Numbered from the stretch's first letter, positions 15,821-25,172 are shown. The stretch: DNA of 64,000 nucleotides from Pedococcus cremeus (GCF_900111375.1 NZ_FOHB01000003.1:186001-250000), one strand, 5' to 3'. Notes: generated from the sequence alone by a model not told the origin. Made by a program: numbers and translations.

Positions 15821-17947
15821 TCAGGCCTCCAGGGCGAGCACGAACGGCAGCACCGCCTCGGCACCGGCCTGGCGCAGCGCCTGTGCGGCGACGGTGAGGG
15901 TCCACCGCGAGGACGCGAGGTCGTCGACCAGCAGCACCGGCCCGTCGACCTCGGCGAGCGTGGCCGCCAGCCCTGGCCCCACCGCGAGGCGGCCCCAGAC
16001 GCCGGCCAGGCGGAAGGCACTGTTGCCGCCCGCCTCCCCGACGGGACCCTCCGCGACGAGGTCCAGCGAACCCAGGAAGCGCAGGCGGCCGATCTCTGCC
16101 AGGCCCTGGGCAGCCGACAGCACGAGCTGCGGCCGGGTCCGCGACGGCACGGCCACCACGGCGGCGGGCCGCTGGGCCCAGTCCCAGTCGCGCAGCACCG
16201 GGACGCAGGCCCGCAGCAGCTCGGCGTCGACCGGGCCGTCCTGGCGCAGCAGCCCTCGCAGCCGCTGGCCCCAGCCGAGGTCGGTGAGGCGCGCCAGCGC
16301 CCGGCCGGGCTCCATGGCCTCGGTCGCGGCGATCCGGCCCTTGAGCGGGACACCGAGGCGGTCCATGCCCGTCGGCCACTGCGCCCGCGGCTCGAGCTCG
16401 ACGCCGGCGCGCTCGAGCCTGCCGCGCGCGGTGGTGACGGCGGTGTCCGGGATGTCGGTGGGGAACCAGGCGCCGGCACAGGCGTCGCACCGGCCGCAGG
16501 GCTGCGCGGTCTCGTCGTCGAGAGACTCCTGCAGGAACGCCATCCGGCACTGCGTCGTGCCCTCGTAGTCGAGCATGAGCCCCTGCTCGTGCCGGCGGGC
16601 CTCGCTGACCCGGCCGTAGCGTTCGGCGTCGTAAGTCCACGGCTGCCCGGTGGCGGTCCAGCCGCCCGAGACGCGCTGCACGGCGCCGTCGACGTCGAGC
16701 ACCTTCAGCAGCAGCTCGAGCCGCGTCCGGCGCACGTCGACGATGGTCTCGAGCGCGGCCGTCGACAGCGGCCGGGACGCCTGCGCGAGGGCAGCCAGCA
16801 CGGCGTCGGCCTGCTCCTGCCGGGGCATCGAGGCGGAGGCGAAGTACGCCCAGACCTCGCGGTCCTCGGGGCCGGGCAGGAGCAGCACGTCGGCGCGCTC
16901 GGTAGCGCGGCCGGCGCGGCCGACCTGCTGGTAGTAGGCGACGGGGGAGGACGGTGCGCCGAGGTGCAGCACGAAACCGAGATCGGGCTTGTCGAAGCCC
17001 ATGCCGAGCGCGCTCGTGGCGACGAGTGCCTTGACCTCGTTGTCGCGCAGGGCCGCCTCGAGGCGCTCGCGGTCGGCGGGGTCGGTGCGTCCGGTGTAGG
17101 CCCGCACGGTGTGGCCGGCCTCCCGCAGCGCCGCCGCGACGTCCTCGGCGGCCGAGACGGTCAGGCAGTAGATGATGCCGCTGCCCGGCAGGTCGCCGAG
17201 GTGCGCGAGCAGCCAGGCCAGCCGCTGCTCGGGCGAGGTCTGGCGCAGCACGCCGAGGCGCAGCGACTCGCGGGCCAGGCCGCCGCGCAACGTGAGCACC
17301 TCGTGACCGCCGGCGCCGAGCTGCTCGACGACGTCGGTGACGACGCGGGCGTTCGCGGTCGCGGTCGTGGCCAGCACGGGAGTGTGCTCGGGCAGGGTCG
17401 TCAGCAGGTCGCGGATGCGGCGGTAGTCGGGCCGGAAGTCGTGGCCCCAGTCGCTGACGCAGTGCGCCTCGTCGACGACCAGCAGGCCGCACCGTCGGGC
17501 GAGGTCGGGCAGCTGCTCGTCGCGGAACCGCGGGTTGTTGAGGCGCTCGGGGCTGACCAGCAGCACGTCGACCTCGTCGGCCGCCAGCGCGGCGGAGATC
17601 TGGCCCCACTCCTCGGCGTTCGCCGAGTTCATCGACACAGCGCGGATGCCGGCGCGCTCGGCCGCGGCGACCTGGTCGCGCATCAGCGCCAGCAGCGGCG
17701 ACACGATGACCGTGGGGCCGGCGCCCTGGGCACGTCGCAGGGCGGTGGAGACGAAGTAGACCGCCGACTTCCCCCACCCGGTGCGCTGGACGACCAGCAC
17801 CCGTTGGCGCGACCCCACCAGCGCCTCGATCGCCTCGAGCTGGCCCTCCCGGAAGGTCGCGTCGTCGCGGCCGACGAGGCGGCGCAGGACGGCGGTCGCC
17901 TCCTCGGCGAGGGTGCCGGTGGCGGTGCTGGCGGTGGTGGGAGACAT
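15821..17947 (-). CDS. recQ: RecQ-family helicase with phosphoribosyltransferase-like C-terminus
   Basis: 708 aa. Superfamily 2 helicase core: Walker A RTGWGKS (about 55-61), DEAH box VVDEAHCVSDWGHDF (159-162), TATANARVV, and QVGRAGR (motif VI) with an RQC-type zinc cluster (C-x16-C-x2-C-x2-C around CGRCDACAG). There is no HRDC domain. Instead the last 40 residues contain VLLVDDLASSRWTL, resembling the PRPP-loop of ComF-like phosphoribosyltransferases but with SSR in place of TTG. RecQ unwinds recombination and stalled-fork intermediates 3' to 5'; the role of the tail is unknown. ATG 17947 begins just before the helicase domain. Divergent from the 18086 gene. Confidence 0.9.
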   Translation of the reverse strand: MSPTTASTATGTLAEEATAVLRRLVGRDDATFREGQLEAIEALVGSRQRVLVVQRTGWGKSAVYFVSTALRRAQGAGPTVIVSPLLALMRDQVAAAERAGIRAVSMNSANAEEWGQISAALAADEVDVLLVSPERLNNPRFRDEQLPDLARRCGLLVVDEAHCVSDWGHDFRPDYRRIRDLLTTLPEHTPVLATTATANARVVTDVVEQLGAGGHEVLTLRGGLARESLRLGVLRQTSPEQRLAWLLAHLGDLPGSGIIYCLTVSAAEDVAAALREAGHTVRAYTGRTDPADRERLEAALRDNEVKALVATSALGMGFDKPDLGFVLHLGAPSSPVAYYQQVGRAGRATERADVLLLPGPEDREVWAYFASASMPRQEQADAVLAALAQASRPLSTAALETIVDVRRTRLELLLKVLDVDGAVQRVSGGWTATGQPWTYDAERYGRVSEARRHEQGLMLDYEGTTQCRMAFLQESLDDETAQPCGRCDACAGAWFPTDIPDTAVTTARGRLERAGVELEPRAQWPTGMDRLGVPLKGRIAATEAMEPGRALARLTDLGWGQRLRGLLRQDGPVDAELLRACVPVLRDWDWAQRPAAVVAVPSRTRPQLVLSAAQGLAEIGRLRFLGSLDLVAEGPVGEAGGNSAFRLAGVWGRLAVGPGLAATLAEVDGPVLLVDDLASSRWTLTVAAQALRQAGAEAVLPFVLALEA

Positions 17948-18085
17948 GCGGACCACCGTATGCCGCGCGGCCGACACCGCGCGCCACGCGCCCCTGCGTG
18001 TGGACGACGGGACCCTCGAGGCGCGGCTGGGGGCGCCCGTGGACCCCGCCGGGCACTGGTGCGACCGGATGGGAGGATGGCCCGC

Positions 18086-18544
18086 ATGGCGAGCGAGCAC
18101 GGAGAGCGGTACAGCGTCGACGTCCCCCTGCGCTGGAGCGACATGGACGCCTACGGCCACGTCAACAACGTGCAGTTCCTGCGGCTGCTCGAGGACGCCC
18201 GGGTGATCGGTTTCCAGGAGTGGTTCGGCCAGGAGCGCTCCATGCTCGACCAGGGCGTGCTGGTCGCGCGCCACGAGATCGAGTACCTCGCGCCGTTGGA
18301 GTTCCGGCACGCACCGATCGCCGTCGACATGTGGGCCACCCGCATCAGCGGCGCCTCGTTCGACCTCGCCTACGAGGTGCGCGACCCGGCCGCGGTCGGC
18401 GACACCCTGTACGCCCGGGCCGAGACGACGCTCGTGCTCTACAGCTTCGTGGACGGCACGCCGCGCCGGCTGTCCGAGGTGGAGAGGGCCACGTTGAAGA
18501 GCCACGAGGGGGCGCCGGTGCCCTTCCGGTGGCGCCGCCGATGA
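18086..18544 (+). CDS. 4-hydroxybenzoyl-CoA-type hotdog thioesterase
   Basis: 152 aa single hotdog domain. The signature LRWSDMDAYGHVNNVQFLR (about 14-32) contains the Asp of the YbgC/4HBT family, and FLRLLEDAR forms the central helix. Typical members hydrolyse short or aromatic acyl-CoA in the cytosol. The ATG at 18086 has GGGAGG 9 nt upstream; a slightly earlier ATG lies too close to it. Overlaps the next gene by ATGA. Confidence 0.9.
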   Translation: MASEHGERYSVDVPLRWSDMDAYGHVNNVQFLRLLEDARVIGFQEWFGQERSMLDQGVLVARHEIEYLAPLEFRHAPIAVDMWATRISGASFDLAYEVRDPAAVGDTLYARAETTLVLYSFVDGTPRRLSEVERATLKSHEGAPVPFRWRRR

Positions 18545-19179
18545 CCGCGCTGCGGTTCGCCGACAGCGAGACCCTCGCCGACCTGGGCACGCTGGTGGCC
18601 CGCGCGAAGTCGGTCGACCCCGACGGGGCGATCCGGCTGCAGGCGCACGGCCGCACGCTCGCGGCCTACGTCGGTGTGCTGCCGGGGTCGGGCCTGCTGG
18701 CCGAGGGCGCGGTGGTGGGCCTGCGCACCATGCCGCTCGCCGCGGAGTCCGACCTCGACGCCACCGTGTCGCTCGCAGCGGTGTCCGACCGGCTCGCTCG
18801 CGGTGACGGTACTGCCGGGCCGGCCGCGCTCGACGTGCCCCCGGTCACCGTCCGCGCCGCCTGGGCCGCGGTGGCTCCTCCGCGCAGCGGCTGGGAGCGC
18901 GTGGGAACCGTGGCCGCCGACGTCGTCAACGAGGCGGCGCGCGAGGGCATCGAGGAGGTGGCGCAGGGCACCCCCGAGCAGGCGGGTGGTCACGCGGTCG
19001 CCGCCCTGCGGCAGCGGGTGTGGCAGCGCAGCACCACGACGGTGCCGCCGTTCCCGGCGGGCGGCGCGTTCGCGGCATACGTGCTGGGCTTCACGCCCCC
19101 CGGCACCGAGGTGACCGTCTTCGCGAACGGCCGGTGGACCCGGCTATCGACGCCGGCCGGCCACGTGCTCGTGCGCTGA
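18541..19179 (+). CDS. Conserved hypothetical protein
   Basis: 212 aa, coupled to the thioesterase by a 4-nt ATGA overlap. It is Ala/Val/Thr-rich and soluble, with no membrane segment or signal peptide. The first half (LVARAKSVDPDGAIRLQAHG...LAAYVGVLPGSGL) looks like an alpha/beta fold, and the end (EVTVFANGRWTRLSTPAGHVLV) looks like beta-strands. I do not recognise a named domain. Good codon use and coupling indicate a real gene. Confidence 0.8.
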   Translation: MTALRFADSETLADLGTLVARAKSVDPDGAIRLQAHGRTLAAYVGVLPGSGLLAEGAVVGLRTMPLAAESDLDATVSLAAVSDRLARGDGTAGPAALDVPPVTVRAAWAAVAPPRSGWERVGTVAADVVNEAAREGIEEVAQGTPEQAGGHAVAALRQRVWQRSTTTVPPFPAGGAFAAYVLGFTPPGTEVTVFANGRWTRLSTPAGHVLVR

Positions 19180-19296
19180 GCGCCCCCTCGACGAACCGGC
19201 GGCCGTCCTTCGCCGAACCACCCTCGTGGCCGGCCCCGCTGCGGGATACTCCTCCTGTCGGGGCCGCGGCCCCGCCGTGGGGAGGGGAGGTGGGAC

Positions 19297-19998
19297 GTGT
19301 ACGACCACCCCTTGTTCGTCCAGACGCTGTCGGCGTTCACGCACACGCTGCTGCGGACGTATGACACGCAGACGATGCTCGAGGAGCTCACCGACCGCGT
19401 GAGCGCCGTGCTCGACCTCGCCGGCAGCGGGGTGGTGCTCGCCGTCGACGGACACCTCACCCTCGCCAGTGCCATGCCGACCGCGGTGGCCGACCTCGAG
19501 CGGCTTCAGGAGCAGGAGGAGTCGGGCCCGAGCTGGGACGCGTTCCGCACCGGCGAGGCCGTCGCCGTCACGGACCTGCGCTCGGACGAGCACGGCTGGG
19601 GGTCCTTCCGCGACGGCGCCGAGCGGCTCGGCCTGCGAGCGGTGGCCGCGGTCCCCCTGGAGCTGGGGGAGTGGTGCGTCGGCGCGCTGAGCCTGTATGC
19701 CGCCGAGCCGCGGGAGTGGCCCGAGGAGGACGTGGCGGCCGCCACCGCCCTCGCCGACATGGCCACGGGCTACCTCGTCAACGCCTCGAAGCTGCGCCAG
19801 CAAGAGCAGCTCGCCGAGCAGCTGCAGACCGCGCTCGACACCCGCGTGGTGATCGAGCAGGCCAAGGGCATGGTTGCCGTCGCGGAGGGCATCACGGTCG
19901 ACGAGGCGTTCGCGCGCCTGCGCCGCTACGCCCGCGAACGCAACCTCGTCCTGCGCTCCGTCGCCCAGCAGGTGGTGTCCGAGGGCCTGCGCCCCTGA
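19297..19998 (+). CDS. GAF-ANTAR domain regulator
   Basis: 233 aa. GAF-like sensor (about 15-160; LTDRVSAVLDLAGSGVVL...GALSLYAAEPREW) followed by a coiled-coil linker and an ANTAR RNA-binding domain (about 178-230: ALDTRVVIEQAKGMVAVAEGITVDEAFARLRRYAR). ANTAR proteins bind paired hairpins in nascent RNA and prevent termination. GTG start. Its RNA targets are not evident nearby; a 20-bp tandem repeat follows the stop. Confidence 0.9.
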   Translation: MYDHPLFVQTLSAFTHTLLRTYDTQTMLEELTDRVSAVLDLAGSGVVLAVDGHLTLASAMPTAVADLERLQEQEESGPSWDAFRTGEAVAVTDLRSDEHGWGSFRDGAERLGLRAVAAVPLELGEWCVGALSLYAAEPREWPEEDVAAATALADMATGYLVNASKLRQQEQLAEQLQTALDTRVVIEQAKGMVAVAEGITVDEAFARLRRYARERNLVLRSVAQQVVSEGLRP

Positions 19999-20010
19999 GG
20001 CCTCGGCTCC

Positions 20011-20100
20011 CGGACGGCCGCATCGGCTTCCGGACGGCCGCATCGGCTTCCGGACGGCCGCGTCAGCCTCAGGACGGCTGCGTCAGCTCCAGGGCGGCCG
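20011..20100. repeat. 20-bp tandem repeat, about 4.5 copies
   Basis: Unit CGGACGGCCGCATCGGCTTC is perfect at 20011-20030 and 20031-20050, then diverges at 20051-20070 and 20071-20090, with a partial copy after. It starts 12 bp after the ANTAR stop and overlaps the 3' end of a small minus-strand ORF. The period of 20 is not a codon multiple, so it is unlikely to be coding for that reason. Confidence 0.85.
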
Positions 20101-20403
20101 CGGCCAGGACGCCGACGTCGAGCCTCCTCCGGAGCGGGTCCTGCCACCCTGACGGGTCGGACCGCCCGGCGCACCGCGCCAGGTGTCGCGCCGCACCCGC
20201 AGCTGGGCCACGACCGACCGCTGCCGGGACAGCAGCGGGGCGACCTCCGGGTTGACCACCATCGCGTCACCGTCGGGGACGAGGAACGGCGTCGTGCGGA
20301 GCCGGTCCTCGGTGTGCGTGAGCATGGCGAGGAGCTCCCGCACCGAGGCGTTCGCGAGGTCGGTCAGGTCGGCGGTCACGGGGGTCGTGCTGGTGTTGAT
20401 CAT
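20083..20403 (-). CDS. Small hypothetical protein
   Basis: 106 aa if started at the ATG 20403. The first 70 residues look coding and helical (SVRELLAMLTHTEDRLRTTP, PEVAPLLSRQRSVVAQLRVRRD); the last 30 are low complexity and run into the tandem repeat, so the true end may reflect repeat expansion. No recognised domain. An AT-rich stretch (20539-20577) about 140 bp upstream could hold a promoter. Moderate to low confidence. Confidence 0.45.
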   Translation of the reverse strand: MINTSTTPVTADLTDLANASVRELLAMLTHTEDRLRTTPFLVPDGDAMVVNPEVAPLLSRQRSVVAQLRVRRDTWRGAPGGPTRQGGRTRSGGGSTSASWPRPPWS

Positions 20404-20665
20404 TCGCTGCTCCAGCGTCGAGGGTCTGGCGGAAGACAGCACCGCCGTACAGTCCAGAGCAGCGCCTCGAGGGAGGGGTGCGGCCAGGTTCAGGGGCCGC
20501 TGGTGCCATGCACGTTACGTCGATGTCGCGCAGGCGCGCAGGCATTTTTGCGGAATCTTTGAGAAACAGCTCTTTGTGCCCACCCGGGGCCCGAGACCGT
20601 GCGGATGGCTGGGCTCGCGTGGGTCCGCCTGAGGTCACGTGGCCGGCGTGCGTGCGGTGGCGCGG

Positions 20666-22096
20666 TCAGCCCCGGATGCGCAGCCCGGCCGGCACCACGA
20701 GGGCCGCCACCACGGCCAGCCCCGCCCAGATGAGGGCGTACACAGGTCCGTCGGCGCCGGCCTGCGTGTGGAGCGCGGCGAAGACGGCGGTCGCCGCCGC
20801 GATGCCGAGCACGCTGCCGAGGACGTCGGCGAGCTGCAGCGACGAGGAGGCCGCGCCGTGGTCCTCGGCGGAGGTGAGCGAGAGCGTCAGCACCGACATG
20901 CTGGCGGTCGCGCACCCCATCCCGAGCCCTCCGAGCACCAGTGCCACCGCGCACACGAGGGCCGGCCAACCGAGCCAGGCGGTCGCGGCGAGCAGCACCA
21001 GTCCCGTCGACAGCGCCGCTCCACCCGCTGTGACGAGCCGGTCGCGGTGGCCGTCGGCGGCGTCACGGCCCTGGAGCCACGAGCCTGCCGACCACCCGAG
21101 CGACCCGACACTCAGAATGATCCCGGCGAGGCGGAGGCTCAGCCCCCGTTCCCCGACCAGCATCAGCGGCACGTAGGTGATCGCACCGAAGAACGCGGCC
21201 GTCATCAGGGAGCGGCTCAGCACGACCGACGGCAGGCCGCGCGCCATCCGCCAGGTGCCGGCTGGCACGAGCAGCGGGGCCACGAGCACGACGCCGGCTA
21301 CACCGAGCAGGGCCACCGCCACCTGCGCCGACCAGCGCGGCTCCAGGTCGGTGGTGCCGTATTGCAGGGCGCCCGCGGCAGCGGCGATGCCGAGCCCCGC
21401 CCAGGCGGTGCGGACCCGTGTCCGGCGGTCACGGCCCGAAGGGCCGACGCCGACGCTGCTCGCGGAGAGCTGCGGCCGCCGCGCGGTGACCAGCACGGTG
21501 GTCACCAGCACCGGCACGACCACGACCCCGAAGACCACCCGCCACGACCAGGTGGTGGTGAGCCAGGCGGCCACCGGCGCGCCGACGAGCGAGGGCAGCA
21601 CCCAGGCCGCGGAGAGCATGCTGAAGACCCGCGGCCGCGTCGCCGGCGGGTAGGCCCGACCGATGACGACGTAGCCCGTGACGACGATGAGGCCGGCGCC
21701 GAGCCCGGTGACGGCCCGTCCGGTGAGGAACACCGGCAGCGCCCCGGCTACCGCGCAGGTCGCGGACCCACCAGCCAGCAGGCCCTGGCCGACGAACAGC
21801 GGGGGCAGCGGACCGCTCCGGTCGATCCAGACCCCGGCCAGCACGATGCCGAGCAGCTGCGCGGTGAGCAGCACCGAGAAGGCCAGACCGTAGGAGCGCA
21901 CGGCATCGAGGTCGCGGGCAGCGCTCGGCATCGCGGTGCCGATGGCCATGGCCTCGAACGCGATGATCGTGATCAGCGCGACCAGGGCCACGCTGATGAG
22001 CCGGTATGCCGGTGCGAAGGGTCCCAGCCGCACGTGGTCGTCCGGGGGCGCCACCCCACCTTCGCTCGTCGTCGGCCGTCGCGTCGCCCCGGTCAC
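20666..22096 (-). CDS. MFS transporter
   Basis: 476 aa major facilitator with about 12-14 hydrophobic segments. It begins LISVALVALITIIAFEAMAI and has GRAVTGLGAGLIVVTGYVVIGRAYPP (antiporter-like motif region). The N-terminus shows the pattern of DHA2-like drug exporters. The GTG at 22096 with GGGGGA upstream is chosen; the frame extends further but in non-coding style. It lies 13 bp after the GDPD gene on the same strand, probably one operon. Substrate unknown. Confidence 0.85.
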   Translation of the reverse strand: MTGATRRPTTSEGGVAPPDDHVRLGPFAPAYRLISVALVALITIIAFEAMAIGTAMPSAARDLDAVRSYGLAFSVLLTAQLLGIVLAGVWIDRSGPLPPLFVGQGLLAGGSATCAVAGALPVFLTGRAVTGLGAGLIVVTGYVVIGRAYPPATRPRVFSMLSAAWVLPSLVGAPVAAWLTTTWSWRVVFGVVVVPVLVTTVLVTARRPQLSASSVGVGPSGRDRRTRVRTAWAGLGIAAAAGALQYGTTDLEPRWSAQVAVALLGVAGVVLVAPLLVPAGTWRMARGLPSVVLSRSLMTAAFFGAITYVPLMLVGERGLSLRLAGIILSVGSLGWSAGSWLQGRDAADGHRDRLVTAGGAALSTGLVLLAATAWLGWPALVCAVALVLGGLGMGCATASMSVLTLSLTSAEDHGAASSSLQLADVLGSVLGIAAATAVFAALHTQAGADGPVYALIWAGLAVVAALVVPAGLRIRG

Positions 22097-22109
22097 GTCG
22101 GTCCCCCGT

Positions 22110-22904
22110 TCACCCGCCGAGCGTGCCACCCCGCTCGGACAGCACCTCCGCCAACGTGTCGATCTGGTCGGAGACGATGCCGTCGACGCCGAGGTCGAGG
22201 AGCCGGTGCATCTCCTCGCGGTCGTCGATGGTCCACACATGCAGGTGTTTGCCGTGCTGGTGCACCCGGTCGACCAGCCTGCGGGTCACGAGCGTCACGC
22301 GCCGACCGGCGACCACGTGGTGGGGCGGGATCTGCAGCACCGGCGACGGGGTCCGCAGCCAGCGCGAGACGAGGCCGGGGGCGAACCGCAGGCCCGCTAC
22401 GCCCACCTGCCCGGCGGCCGTGGCCAGACCCGGCCCGAGGGCGCGCCGCACCGCCCGCAGCCGCCGCTCCGAGAAGGAGCCGACGCAGACCCGGTCGATC
22501 GCGTTGTGCTCGCGGATGGTCCGCACGAGCGGCTCGACGGCCCCCGGTGCCTTGACGTCGATGTTGATCCGGGTGTCCGGGAACTCCTCGAGCAGGTGCG
22601 CGAGGAGGGGGATCTCCTCGGTGCCGTTGATGCGCGCCTCGCGCACCGCGGCATACTGCAGGTCGGCGATCGCGCCGGCGGCGTCGGTGACCCGGTCGAG
22701 GTGGGTGTCGTGGAAGGCGAGCAGGTGCCCGTCGGCGGTGGCGTGCACGTCGGTCTCGAGGTACCGGTAGCCGAGCCGCACCGCCGTGCGGAACGCGGCC
22801 AGCGTGTTCTCGAGGTCGAGGTTGTCGGCGTGCAGGGCCCCGCCCCGGTGGGCCAGCCCGATCGGGGTCGGGGCGTCCAGATAGGGAAAGTCGGCGGCTC
22901 GCAC
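22110..22904 (-). CDS. Glycerophosphodiester phosphodiesterase
   Basis: 264 aa GDPD TIM barrel: GLAHRGG (His18, about 16-22), NTLAAFRTAVRLGYRYLETDVHATADGH (metal Glu/Asp about 49-51), and HVWTIDD with VDGIVSDQID at the end. It hydrolyses glycerophosphodiesters to glycerol-3-phosphate and an alcohol. There is no signal peptide, so it is cytosolic. GTG start. Followed by the MFS gene. Confidence 0.92.
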   Translation of the reverse strand: MRAADFPYLDAPTPIGLAHRGGALHADNLDLENTLAAFRTAVRLGYRYLETDVHATADGHLLAFHDTHLDRVTDAAGAIADLQYAAVREARINGTEEIPLLAHLLEEFPDTRINIDVKAPGAVEPLVRTIREHNAIDRVCVGSFSERRLRAVRRALGPGLATAAGQVGVAGLRFAPGLVSRWLRTPSPVLQIPPHHVVAGRRVTLVTRRLVDRVHQHGKHLHVWTIDDREEMHRLLDLGVDGIVSDQIDTLAEVLSERGGTLGG

Positions 22905-22974
22905 AGCCCCATCCTGCCGTGCGAACCGCCGACGTCACCCAGGAGACGTCAGCGCGCCTGGTTCAGCGTGCTGG

Positions 22975-24681
22975 TCAGCGCGTCGCCCAGACGGCCGTGT
23001 CGACCGGCACGCGGCCGTCGGCGTCGAGTGCCCCGGAGGCGACGAGCACGCGGGCGCCCTCGGGCAGGGCGACCGGCTCCGTGCCGAGGTTCGCCACGAC
23101 CAGGGTGGCCACGCCCGCGGCGTCGACGTTCTCGAAGGCCACGACGTCGTCGCCCAGGCCCTCGACGACGCGCAGGCCGCCGGTGCCGAGGCCCCGCTCG
23201 CGGCGGGCGGCCAGCAGCGACCGGTAGAGCTCGAGCGTCGAGCCGGCCACGCCCTCCTGCTGGTCGACCGCGTAGTCGCCGTAGACCGACGGCTGCGGCA
23301 GCCAGGTGTCCGAGGACGGACCGAAGCCGAAGGACGGCGCGTCCTTCTGCCAGGGCATCGGCACGCGGCACCCGTCGCGGCCGATCTCCTCACCGTTGGT
23401 GCGGTGGAAGGCCGGGTCCTGACGGTACTCGTGCGGCATGTCGGTGGAGTCGGGCAGGCCGAGCTCCTCGCCCTGGTAGAGGTAGGCGCCACCCGGCAGG
23501 CCGAGCATGAGCGTCGTCGCCGCCCGGGCCCGCTTGAGGCCGAGCTCACGGTCGGGCTGCGGGTCGGCGGCGCTGATGCCGTTGGGGCGCGGCTTGCCGA
23601 CCGGAAGGCCGAGGCGCGAGGCGTGGCGCACCACGTCGTGGTTGCTCAGCACCCAGGTGCTCGGCGCGCCCACGGAGTCGGCCGCCCGCAGCGACGACGC
23701 GACGACCTCGCGCAGGTCCTCGGCGCGCCACTGCGTGCTGAGGAAGTCGAAGTTGAACGCCTGGTGCATCTCGTCGTCTCGCACGTACATCACCGCGCGC
23801 TCCTGCGGCTCCACCCAGGCCTCGGCGCACAAGATGCGGTCCGGCTGGCCGTAGGAGTTCAGGATGGCGCGCCACTGGCGGTAGATCTCGTGGACGCCGT
23901 CCTGGTCCCACATCGGGGGCTTGGGGGCGTCGTCGCCGTGCCGGCCCTCGTCGAGCAGGTGGAGGTCGGCGCTCCAGTGCGGCAGGCCCTCCTCCTTGAT
24001 GAGGCCGTGCGCCACGTCGACGCGGAAGCCGTCGACGCCGCGGTCGAGCCAGAAGCGCAGGATCGACCCGAACTCGGCGCGCACCTCGGGGTGCTCCCAG
24101 TTGAAGTCGGGCTGCTTGGAGTCGAACAGGTGCAGGTACCACTGGCCGTCCTCGACCCGGGTCCACGCGGGGCCGCCGAAGACCGAGTGCCAGTCGTTCG
24201 GCGGCTCGCTGCCGTCCTCGCCCTGGCCGTCGCGGAACATGTAGCGCTCGCGCTCGGGGCTGCCCGGTCCCGCCGCCAGCGCGTCCTGGAACCAGGCGTG
24301 CTCGTCCGAGGAGTGGTTGGGCACGAGGTCGACGATGACCTTCAGGCCGAGCTCCTTGGCGGTGGCCAGCATGGCGTCGGCGTCCTCGAGGGTGCCGAAC
24401 AGCGGGTCGATGTCGCGGTAGTCCGAGACGTCGTAGCCGGCGTCGGCCTGCGGGGAGCGGTAGAAGGGGGAGAACCAGACAGCGTCGACGCCGAGCGCCT
24501 TGAGGTAGGGCAGCCGGGCGGTCACGCCGGGCAGGTCGCCGATGCCGTCGCCGTTCCCGTCGGCCCAGGACCGCGGGTAGATCTGGTAGATGACGGCGCT
24601 GCGCCACCAGGCGGCGTCGGGGGAGTCGGGGGCGTGCAGCAGCTCGGCCGTGCGGGTGGGGGAGTCAAGAACGTCGGTCAC
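22975..24681 (-). CDS. aglA: Alpha-glucosidase (GH13)
   Basis: 568 aa GH13 enzyme of the alpha-glucosidase/oligo-1,6-glucosidase subfamily: VIYQIYPRSWADGNGDGIGD at the N-terminus, DLVPNH, GFRVDVAHG (nucleophile Asp), CAEAWVEP (acid/base Glu) and LSNHDVVRH. It releases glucose from maltose-type oligosaccharides and fits the glucan metabolism of glgX-treY-treZ elsewhere in the window. The GTG at 24681 is favoured because the codons upstream are not family sequence and an inverted repeat sits 52 bp upstream. The symbol follows the recalled actinobacterial aglA neighbour of glbO. Confidence 0.9.
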   Translation of the reverse strand: MTDVLDSPTRTAELLHAPDSPDAAWWRSAVIYQIYPRSWADGNGDGIGDLPGVTARLPYLKALGVDAVWFSPFYRSPQADAGYDVSDYRDIDPLFGTLEDADAMLATAKELGLKVIVDLVPNHSSDEHAWFQDALAAGPGSPERERYMFRDGQGEDGSEPPNDWHSVFGGPAWTRVEDGQWYLHLFDSKQPDFNWEHPEVRAEFGSILRFWLDRGVDGFRVDVAHGLIKEEGLPHWSADLHLLDEGRHGDDAPKPPMWDQDGVHEIYRQWRAILNSYGQPDRILCAEAWVEPQERAVMYVRDDEMHQAFNFDFLSTQWRAEDLREVVASSLRAADSVGAPSTWVLSNHDVVRHASRLGLPVGKPRPNGISAADPQPDRELGLKRARAATTLMLGLPGGAYLYQGEELGLPDSTDMPHEYRQDPAFHRTNGEEIGRDGCRVPMPWQKDAPSFGFGPSSDTWLPQPSVYGDYAVDQQEGVAGSTLELYRSLLAARRERGLGTGGLRVVEGLGDDVVAFENVDAAGVATLVVANLGTEPVALPEGARVLVASGALDADGRVPVDTAVWATR

Positions 24682-24732
24682 GGGCGACCATGATCCACGA
24701 TCAGCCGCGTCGAGTGAACTCCATTTCGCAAC

Positions 24733-24753
24733 TTCTTGCGAGGCGAGCAAGAA
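24733..24753. promoter_or_regulatory. Candidate sugar-regulator operator
   Basis: TTCTTGC (24733-24739) and GCAAGAA (24747-24753), 7-bp perfect arms with a 7-nt spacer, 52-72 bp upstream of the alpha-glucosidase start in an unusually AT-rich stretch. CTTGC/GCAAG half-sites recall operators of LacI-type sugar repressors in actinobacteria (recalled similarity). Confidence 0.5.
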
Positions 24754-24776
24754 ATTTCACACAGCTGAAACGGGAA

Positions 24777-25172
24777 TCAGTCCTCGAAGGCGTTGACGAG
24801 GGAGTGCGCCGCGCGCTCGAGGTAGTCGCGCAGGAGCAGGTCGTTGGCCGGGGCCAGCTCGAGGGTGTCGACGGCGGCCAGCATGTGATTCAGCCACCGG
24901 TCGCGCTGGGCGGGCGTCACCCTGAACGGCACGTGCCGCATCCGCAGCCGCGGGTGGCCCCGCTGCTCGGAGTATGTCGTGGGGCCGCCCCAGTACTGCT
25001 CGAGGAACATCCGCAGGCGGTCCTCGGCCGGGCCGAGATCCTCCTCGGGGTAGAGCGCCCGCAGCTCGGGGTCGCCGGACACGCCGCGGTAGAACTCGTG
25101 CACGAGCTTGCGGAACGTCTCGTGCCCACCGACCTGGTCGTAGAAGCTCTGCTGCTGCCCCGCTGGAATCAC
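24777..25172 (-). CDS. glbO: Group II truncated hemoglobin (GlbO-like)
   Basis: 131 aa. Two-on-two globin features: [52 protein letters not shown] (distal Tyr/Trp, proximal His of MRH), and [12 protein letters not shown] (Trp G8). It binds O2 via haem; in mycobacteria GlbO supports O2 handling. GTG start. It sits next to aglA, as recalled for Rv2470/Rv2471. Confidence 0.92.
   Translation of the reverse strand: MIPAGQQQSFYDQVGGHETFRKLVHEFYRGVSGDPELRALYPEEDLGPAEDRLRMFLEQYWGGPTTYSEQRGHPRLRMRHVPFRVTPAQRDRWLNHMLAAVDTLELAPANDLLLRDYLERAAHSLVNAFED

Noticed and set aside
14600-18000. Long plus-strand frame opposite tesB and recQ
   Set aside because: Antisense to both genes; only its end (18086-18544) is a genuine hotdog protein.
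20011-20100. CRISPR-like array
   Set aside because: Repeats are contiguous with no spacers, and no cas genes are nearby.
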